Assembly (NCBI GenBank): GCA_017311315.1
Contig: CM029663.1
Span: 22,925,412 to 22,989,411, forward strand
Direction: 5' to 3'
Source of the DNA: Dendrocalamus latiflorus
Lineage: Eukaryota; Streptophyta; Magnoliopsida; Poales; Poaceae
DNA length: 64,000 bases
In this document: positions 56,398 to 64,000 of the stretch, piece after piece
Position numbering within the stretch: position 1 is the first letter of the stretch
How the letters are laid out: every line of letters starts with the position of its first letter
The notes under the pieces: model-generated
Told to the model about the DNA's origin: nothing
The model's database searches: none
What the model saw: only the letters and a program-made list of their open reading frames with translations
Translations under genes and position numbers: made by a program

Positions 56398-58322
56398 TGT
56401 AGGATCGAAATGGCGACAGAGGGGGGGTGAATGTCGACTTCTAAAATTCGGCCCCAAGTACTCACAAGCAAATTTACCTCTCCGAATAGCTACGACAAGC
56501 TATGAAGAGGAAAGCAAGACTCTTTGGAAACTCGAACAAACAGAGGAAAAGGCCACTGCAAAAGAAAGAGAACCAACACAGCAAACAAAGAAAATTTCAA
56601 CAGCAAAAACCCTGGGGCCGGTCTGACCACTGGGTAAAACCCGGCCTGACCGCTGGGTAAAAGCCGGTCTGACCGCTGGGTAATAGCCGGTCTGACCGCT
56701 GGGTAAAAGCCGGTCTGACCGGTTGCCTGAAAATTGAGTCCCCGAGAGAAGCTGAAAACTCTGAAATTGGAGTAGTTTTCACACCTTCTAAAAACTAATG
56801 AAATGAGGCTTTTGGACTCAACTTTTTCACTCCAGAGCAACACAAGAATAATCCAAATAGCAAGGAAGGAAAGGGGAGCAAGGGAAACCACCTTAAAACC
56901 ACAAATTTCAGAATATGCCCTGAAAACTGAAAATATGCAGAGACTCTACTAAAAGTCAAATTGCTCCTCCATCTTTTATCCTTTGGCTCTGAGATTTTGT
57001 AGGTATATTAGCAATACCCAAGAGACTCTCCAGGCTAAATATCATGCCAACTTGAGAGGAGAAAAAAGAAATAGACCAAAACCCTAGAAATGGACAAGCA
57101 CTGAACTAGGACAGCCTAAAAATCAAATTCCTCCCAAACCGTTGATCCTTTGGCCACGAAACTTTGAGGATAGCTATCAGATAGCCTCTGGATCCTCCAT
57201 GCTAAATCTCAAGCCATCTCAACAAGGGAAATCATATTTGGACAAAAACCCTAGAAATGCAGGAACATGAACAGAGTATCCCCAAAAGTGAAATCTGAGA
57301 TTAAACCAAAGTTTGCTCCTGGGAACTCGATCAAATGATCTTGGGGCAACATCCCAACCTAGAGCAACCCATTTTGGCACATCCCAGCACCAAACAAATA
57401 GGAAATCCAAAACTCAAGAAATCACAGAAAAGAGGATCGAAGAACAGAGAGCAAAAAGAAACTCAAGCACTGAATCAAACTTAAATAACATCATCTTGGA
57501 TTGATAATGAGGAAGAGAGATACATGATTGCATAGAGTATCAACTCATAACATCCCTACAACCCCATACATGCTTGGATTACAAGAACTCCCTCAAGAAC
57601 TCACACAGAGCACTCACATTGGAACCATCGAAGGGGGACAAGCAGGGAGCACACCTCTGCCTCCTCCACCCACTCTCAACTACTAAAGCCTAAAGCCAAA
57701 ACAACCACTAAAGCCTATTTTGACTAAAGGAAACCCTAATTCCCTCTCAAGTGCTCAAGTGGGCATGCAGCCCTCTCCACCTATTTATAGCCCATGGCTA
57801 ACGGGTCTCCGCCCCGTTACACCCGCTATTTCCAACGGAGCCCGCTCCCGCTTGTGCAGTCTTGCGAAATTCCCGATTCGCCCCTCTGCACCTTCCGGGA
57901 AGCTTCCGCGCGCCTTGTCTCGCACGCCTCGCAACCACCTCGAGTGCACGTCGTCTTTGACACCTCCTGACTGTTCTGACCTCAGCGCCACCTGCGCCTA
58001 GTCCAGTCCTCCGTGTCTCACCACGACTCCGTCTCGACGTCCTGCAGCCACACAGACAATAAAACACGTCAAATAGCACCGCTCGATATATGAAAGCGTA
58101 AATAGCATAAACACATCATACTCACGCATGACAAAGTCCAAACCTGTCGAATCATCAGAATATGCAACCTAATCCCATACGACCAAGTTTGACCAAAAGT
58201 CCGACCGAGCCCGTTGCACCACGCAAACGTCAAGGTCCAAACCACCCAAACCAAACTCGACTTAGCTAAACCTATGTCAATTACTCATCATACACATGGG
58301 ATGACCTCCACATGGTCTCTCA
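56398..58322 (-). repeat. 3' LTR of the Maximus/SIRE-type copia element
   Basis: On the plus strand it runs TGTAGGATCGAAATGGCGAC...CACATGGTCTCTCA, about 1.9 kb, next to the polypurine tract at 58323. The TGTAGGAT start and CAGAGGGGGGGTGAATG segment match the LTR at 36713 in type. It carries a 23-bp minisatellite. Frames near 57720-58079 are chance frames in GC-rich LTR sequence. Confidence 0.8.
56612..56725. repeat. 23-bp minisatellite in LTR
   Basis: About five copies of GCCGGTCTGACCGCTGGGTA followed by AAA. GGTCTGACC makes each unit self-complementary. Confidence 0.88.
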
Positions 58323-58334
58323 ATCTCCCCCTTG
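58323..58334 (-). promoter_or_regulatory. Polypurine tract
   Basis: On the minus strand, CAAGGGGGAGAT lies directly before the LTR start TGAGAGACC. A second purine tract (AAAAGGGGGAGA) lies near 58507-58518. Confidence 0.7.
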
Positions 58335-60030
58335 ATGAGTATATTGACAAACTCCGAAAAAGCACAAAGTTGAGTTTGAAGAAGTCAAACATGGTCCAAA
58401 GAAGGGAATGAAGCTAATGCCATGTCGACAGAAAGAACCACTAGAGCAACAACTGAAAGAGCAAATTGATCTCCAAAGCTCTAGAAAGATCCCAAATGAC
58501 TTTTTCTAACCTATTCTCCCCCTTTTGGCAATAAACCCATCAAGAATGCAAGGGGGAAAATATGACATGTCAATGGATGTATATGGCTGAAGTTTGATTA
58601 TTTCTAAGCATTTTGAGCCATGAGAATTATCCATAATGACCATAATGAGATACACCAAGCCATAACTCTATAAGAAGCTATCTAGATCATGACATGACAT
58701 GTATAAGCTAGCTAGAACACATAGATGACAATCTGAAATATAGTACATTAAGTGAGAATGTCAAGTCATCAAGAAGTGAAGTCTAACTAGAGATATCCAA
58801 GGATAATGCCGGCCATGTCAAGTAAGCTAAGCGGAACCAAGAAGCTAATATTGAGATCAACTAGAGTGCTATGCTCAAGAATGAAACATTGGCGCAAGTA
58901 CTTGGTTCTTTTTGTAGATTAAGCAAATTGAGCACATGAAACATTGTCTTTTTAAAAGCTCAGGGTTGTTTTTAACCCAAATTTTGTTTATGTACTAGAT
59001 CTCAAGCCTTATGCGACTACTCCAAGCAATAAGCTTAAGAAGATAGTCTAGGTCATCCAAAACTCCCTCTGAGTTCATGCCTAGTGCAATGGCAAGCCGT
59101 CTCATGAAAAAGAATTGGTGAAATCAGTTTTTTCGCACAAAAGAGATCTTTTTGCTTTGTAAACATGTTGTACTACCTCATGCTACATCAAGAGACTAAA
59201 ATAACTCAATCTAAGGCTCAATAAAAGATTCAACGCTCAGCTAAGCCTAGTTGACATGGCATGAATCATAAAGAGATAGCTCCAGAAAGACTGAACTCAA
59301 ATGCTAGCATGACAAGTTTTACTTCAAGTTGGGCAATTTTAATTAACTTATCATGGTAAAAGCTAGTCTACACATATGAAGTCATGATCAATCTAGCATA
59401 TAAAGCACAAATCATGGCAAGGTGTACAGCATTGAAAACATGTCATAACAGGATAATAATCAAGGCTCAAAGCAGTTATATTACAATGCTAAATGCTAAA
59501 ATGCAGGAAAATCCAGCTCCCCCTCAACATGAGATGCAACTTTTAGTTCAAGTTGAGTTAAGTCAAAATTTAGCTCCAGAAGCTCCCAAATGAACTCTCC
59601 CTGAACCAAAGCAATAAAATCGAGAAGCTGGCAAATAAAACCAAACAGGCAGTCCTTAAAGCATAGAAAAGATATAGAGGCAACTATAGCTCAGACTGAC
59701 TCTCATCTACCCCATATGACTCCAAGACTATTAGCTGACTGTAAAACACACATTAGAGAGCAAACACGTACCCTGTCTACCCGAGGGTGGTCCGACCCTC
59801 GCTAGAACCTACAAGAAGTGAGTGAGCTCAATCTAGTGAGATAAGAAACAGCTAGTGCGAAGCAACCTGGAAACACAAGATAAGAGTAAGAAGTCTAAGC
59901 AATTAGACTAGAGAAACACTCTATCTTATGCTAGAAGGACTAAACCCGATGCACCCCAAATGCAATGCAACAGAAATGAGACAGAAGCATAATCAATATA
60001 ATAAAGCAGTAAAGCCAAAGCTCCCCCTCA
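58335..60030. other. 3' internal region of the copia element, no gene
   Basis: This long sequence lies between the end of pol and the LTR, as is usual for Maximus/SIRE elements. I see no env-like frame of useful length on the minus strand, so a coding role is not supported. Confidence 0.6.
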
Positions 60031-62598
60031 CTACAGTCCATAAGGACAAACCACCCCAAGCTCTCCCCGCAAAGCTGAAAACCGCGAACTATCCAATGGC
60101 TTGGTGAAGATGTCAGCCAACTGGTGGTCACTCTCCACAAACTGGAGCACTATATCGCCCTTCTCTACATGGTCTCTAAGGAAGTGATAACGAATATCGA
60201 TGTGCTTGGTCCGAGAGTGTTGCACTGGGTTCTTAGCAATGTTAATCGCAAAAGTGTTATCACAAAAGAGTGGAACACTATCTATGACTAACCCAAAGTC
60301 CCGCAGAGTAGAGGCCATCCAAAGCACCTGGCTACAGCAGCTGGCTGCAGCAACGTACTCGGCCTCTGCAGTGGACTGTGCAACACCAGACTGCTTCCTC
60401 GAAGACCAAGAAACGAGAGAAGTGCCAATGAATTGGCAAGTGCCAGAAGTGCTCTTCCTATCTATCCTACAGCCGGCAAAGTCTGCATCCGAGAAGGCTC
60501 TTAAGGAAAGACAGGATGAGGAAGAGTACCAGATACCATAGTCAATGGTAGCTCGAAGGTACCGAAAGATGCGCTTCACCGCCTGGCGGTGAGATACGCG
60601 AGAAGAAGCCTGAAAACGAGCATACAGACACACGGAGAAGTGTATGTCTGGTCTCGAGGCAGTGAGGTAAAGAAGAGAGCTGATCATACTTCTGTACTCT
60701 TTCTGATCAACTGGCTCGTCATCCTCATCTGGGTCAAGATAGGTTGTAGACGCCATCGGAGTTGACACCGGCTTACCATCACTCATGTCAAAGCGTCTCA
60801 GGAGGTCACGAGTGTACTTGCCTTGATGCAAGAAGGTACCCTCCCGAGTCTGCTTAATTTGGAAGCCAAGGAAGAAGGTTAACTCGCCCATCATACTCAT
60901 CTCAAACTCGGTGCTCATGACATCCGAGAACTGTGAAACCAGAGTATGGGAAGAGCCGCCAAAGATGATGTCATCGACATAGATCTGGACGAGCAGAAGG
61001 TCATTGCCATGACGGCGGATGAACAAGGTCTTGTCAACTTTACCCATCTCAAAACCATGACTTAACAAGTAGGACTTAAGCCTCTCATACCAAGCACGAG
61101 GGGCTTGCTTAAGTCCATACAGAGCTTTGGAAAGCTTGTAGACATGGTTTGGGTATTTGGGGTTCTCGAAACCTGGAGGCTGTCTCACATAGACTTCTTC
61201 CTCAATGAATCCATTAAGAAAGGCACTCTTGACGTCCATCTGGTAAAGCTTGAAACCCTTAGAAGCTGCAAAGGCAAGCAGAATTCTAATGGCTTCAAGT
61301 CTATCTACAGGGGCAAAGGTCTCCTCGAAATCTAGACCCTCAACCTGGGAGAACCCCTGAGCTACCAGTCTAACCTTGTTTCGAATAACCACACCATCCT
61401 CACTCTGCTTGTTCTTAAACACCCACTTAGTCCCAATGATATTGTGACCTCGTGGGGGCTCGACAAGCGACCAGACCTTGTTCCTCTCGAAGTTTTCTAG
61501 CTCTTCATGCATGGCATTGACCCAAGACTCATCAGATAGAGCATGAGAAACATCTTTGGGCTCAAAGGAGGCAATGAAAGCAGAATGAAGACAGAATTGA
61601 GATAAGCCAGATTTTGAGCGGGTAACACGCTCGAAAAGGTCTCCAATGATCTGCTCGGAAGGATGAGCTTTCTGGATGTGTCTAGGAGGTCCTGGATGAG
61701 ATGAAGATGTGGCCTCTACCTCATGAGCAGCAGAGGTAGGAACAGAGCCACTTGCTCCAGAAGAGGCGGAAGGCAAGGGCTGATCGCCTCGGGGTGCGGT
61801 GGAAGACGGCACCTCAAGGGGTGGATGAGGGACTGGATCGGGTAGACAACCCTCATCTCCATCATCCTCATCATCCACGAAGATGGGCTCGGACTGCTCT
61901 AAAGAACCTGAGATATCGGGCCTAGTCCCCGGATTGGCCTCATCGAAGGTCACCTCACAGGTCTCTACCATTTTACTAGACTCGCAGTTCCAAACCCTAT
62001 AAGCCCGCGAAGAAGGCGAGTAACCTAGAAAGATACCATCACAAGAACGTGACTCGAACTTGTCTAGGTTCCCGGACTTCAGAATAAAGCACTTGCAACC
62101 AAAAACACGAAAATGAGAGACGCTGGGCTTTCGCCCGTATCTCAACTCATAAGAAGTGCGGTGCAAGTGTGCCCTAAGAAATACTCGATTTGAGACATGG
62201 CACACGGTAGCTATAGCCTCAGCCCAAAACTTCCGCGGTGTAGAGTACTCATCAAGCATCGTCCTAGCCATCTCGACCAAGGTACGGTTCTTCCTCTCCA
62301 CAACGCCATTTTGTTGTGGGACGTGCGGAGAAGAGAACTGGTGCTCTACACCTATCTCACCACAGAAACTCTCAAAGTAGGAATTCTTGAACTCCGTGCC
62401 ATTGTCACTGTGAATCGCTCGTAAGGCACCCGGGAGCTCAACAGAAAGCCTACCGAAAAGACCTCGGAAATGTGAAAATATCTCATCCTTCGAGGCTAAG
62501 AAAAACACCCAAGAAAATCTCGAATAGTCACCGACCACAACAAGAACATACCACTTCCCTCCGGCTGACTGCACTCGAGCTGGTCCAACAGTGTCCAT
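60031..62598 (-). pseudogene. Copia pol: integrase, reverse transcriptase, RNase H (855-codon open stretch)
   Basis: Integrase core motifs are DYSRFSWVFF, SDNGTEFKNSYFES and PQQNGVVERKNRTLVEMART, at about residues 25-130. Reverse transcriptase begins at about 380: IIGTKWVFKNK, DVKSAFLNGFIEEEVYVRQP, KALYGLKQAPRAWYERLKSY and the active site YVDDIIFGG. RNase H follows from about 700: DADFAGCRIDRKSTSGTCQF, STAEAEYVAAASCCSQ, NPVQHSRTKHIDIRYHFLRD, IFTKPLDSSRF. The frame from 60031 is open back to an in-frame TAA at 62608-62610, which separates it from the upstream integrase zinc region in the same frame. That TAA would block full-length polyprotein. The length and motif order fit complete plant copia pol. 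Confidence 0.9.
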
Positions 62599-62610
62599 AT
62601 GGAGCAGCTG

Positions 62611-63225
62611 TTACGGTGCATCAGTCATGGTCACAGTGACCGGAGGATGTGAAGCATCAATCATCTTGCCGTGCCGGCATGGAGCGCAAACAAGATCTTT
62701 GACCATTTTGAGCTTCGGCAGACCACGAATGAGGTCGTGGCCGCTAACTCGGGTCAAATGGTCAAATCCAATATGACCAAGTCTCCTATGCCAGAAGGTC
62801 AAATCACGGGACTCTGAGGCAACCAAACACCGGAGAGGATCACCAGAAGAATCAGAAAAATCAGCACGAAAGATCCTCCCATAACGAGAAATCCCGCAAA
62901 CCAGACTACCCGAAGAATCAAGAATTTTGCAAGCGTTTTTCTTGAAGCTCACCTCGAAACCGTAATCGGTAAGCTGAGAAACGGAAAGCAAATTGTACTG
63001 CAGCTTACTAACCAAGGCAACATCCTTAAGAATAAAAGAAGCATTAATACGCACAGTACCTTTGGCGATGACGCGCCCAGACGAAGCGTCTCCGAAGGTG
63101 ATCGTCTCATCACCTGGAGCGCGGGCTAGGGAGGAGAACCAACGGGAGTCTCCAGTCATATGACGAGAACAACCAGAGTCTACAAGCCAAACCTTCTCCT
63201 TCCCTACCCGGCGAACCTGAGTCAA
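62611..63225 (-). pseudogene. Copia protease and integrase N-terminus
   Basis: The segment WLVDSGCSRHMTGDSRWFSS holds the DSG protease active site. FWHRRLGHIGFDHL and LVCAPCRHGK give the HHCC zinc domain of integrase. It is in the same frame as the downstream pol, interrupted by TAA 62608-62610. Upstream, another stop (QY then TGA, about 63240) separates it from gag-derived sequence. Confidence 0.88.
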
Positions 63226-63999
63226 ACAGAGAGTAAAGTCTCAGTACTGGGGTAAATCAAGAGTGATTTTGGCACCCAATACTGAGTAACACGTGGAGCA
63301 GATGAAGTAGTCAAGCACGACTGACCTCTATCTACCCTACGTTCTCCGTGACTCAAAGAAACAGAAGGTCTATGAGCAGACCTAAAGCTGTTGCGGGGTC
63401 CGACTGCTACGGGAGAGCGAGTCGGAACACCGGCAACACGCAGATCACGCCGTGGGTAACTGTCTCGACGGGGGAAGCGAGAAGTACCCTCAGGACAGCG
63501 GAAGTCACAACCCGGAGCAGCACGAGGATGAAAACCAGAAGACTCAGAAAAACTAAGTCCTCGATGCTGCCCAAACCTGTCAGAAGCAAACCTGGACCTC
63601 GTGCTAGTCTTAGGTGCACTCGAGATCTGGGGCTGACCCTGAATACGCCTAAATGCCTCTGCACGGTCTCTACGCGCAATCCTGGCGCTTGAAGCATTTC
63701 TCGATCAAGTGCACATCCTTCTGACAGAAGGTGCAGTGGTACTTCACCTTCTGAGAGGTGGAAGTAGCACGAAGAGGCTTCGCCTTCTGAGAGGCCGAAG
63801 CAACAGGTGGAATCACCTTACTGTCAGAGATCCCTTGGACAAAGCCCGCTGATTTGAATTTGACCTCATCAGATCTGGGCTCGATCTCGATCACACCTCC
63901 CACTATGGGTCTAAGAATAGCAGGAGGATGCTTCCTCATATCCTCATAGAAATCATATCCTAGACCTTGATTGAACTTACAAATCTTGGATTGGTCTAG
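63226..63999 (-). pseudogene. Copia gag C-terminal part with zinc knuckle
   Basis: Frame 63670-63939 includes KYHCTFCQKDVHLIEKCFKR, a CX2CX4HX4C zinc knuckle of Gag. Between it and the protease, frames are broken (63407-63697 is in another frame). The N-terminal gag and 5' LTR lie beyond 64000. Confidence 0.8.
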
Positions 64000-64000
64000 A

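Larger units (their letters stand above)
56398..64000 (-). mobile_element. Maximus/SIRE-type Ty1/copia retrotransposon, partial (5' end outside)
   Basis: Minus-strand order is gag end, protease and integrase, reverse transcriptase, RNase H, long 3' region, polypurine tract, LTR. The 5' LTR and most of gag are beyond the right edge of the window. Coding sequence is nearly intact, so the copy is young, but a few stops block it. Confidence 0.85.

Noticed and set aside
58335..60030. Env-like frame after copia pol
   Set aside because: No minus-strand frame of useful length or with signal or transmembrane features is visible.

Overview
This is nuclear DNA from a flowering plant, almost certainly a grass (Poaceae). 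The evidence is intron-containing plant genes, a plastid rps16 fragment of grass type, grass-type Helitron termini, Tourist-, hAT- and Ty1/copia- or Ty3/gypsy-type transposons, and plant protein families (receptor-like cytoplasmic kinase, CtpA-type peptidase, kinesin-14, ribonucleotide reductase). I cannot name the species. There is no prokaryotic-style operon, CRISPR array or viral genome here.

Only one gene looks intact: a seven-coding-exon receptor-like protein kinase at 40469-42821 (+), 511 aa by my splice model, with a 5' UTR intron and a Tourist-like MITE in its upstream region. Almost everything else is transposons or gene pieces carried by them.

Layout. 1-1722: a possible terminal exon, a TA microsatellite and a decayed plastid rps16 insertion. 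2267-5600: gypsy-type LTR sequence with a probable solo LTR inside it. 5601 to at least 13.7 kb: a grass-type Helitron holding fragments of ribonucleotide reductase R1 fused in frame to a second gene, kinesin-14, a receptor kinase, a KH-domain protein, a prolidase-like protein and a kelch/F-box protein. 13.7-22.6 kb: GC-rich minisatellite, unrecognised exon-like pieces and small repeats. 22.6-29.46 kb: a decayed Ty3/gypsy element on the minus strand, with another LTR and a MITE nested in it. 29.46-35.47 kb: a decayed Ty1/copia element on the plus strand interrupted by a solo LTR and two hAT elements, one of which carries a protease-associated-domain exon. 35.47-38.4 kb: a tandem array of about 72-bp monomers with a four-monomer higher-order period, split by a solo copia LTR. 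38.41-39.21 kb: a 400-bp near-perfect tandem duplication. 39.4-43.1 kb: the kinase gene. 43.1-48.2 kb: several hAT-type elements, three with exact 8-bp target duplications. 48.7-55.6 kb: a CtpA-type peptidase pseudogene (minus strand), apparently carried by a minus-strand Helitron whose 5' end is near 55604, with a gag-only LTR retrotransposon (50511-54956, TSD TTAAC) in one intron. 56.4-64.0 kb: the 3' LTR, 3' internal region and almost complete pol of a Maximus/SIRE-type copia element on the minus strand, whose 5' end lies outside the window.

The window is best read as one kinase gene in a nest of transposons at several insertion depths. Many boundaries are fixed by target-site duplications that I could read directly. 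I found no convincing new biological system. The most notable structures are the multi-gene Helitron with an in-frame chimera, the higher-order tandem repeat, the gag-only retrotransposon with its two internal minisatellites, and the hAT element carrying a host exon.
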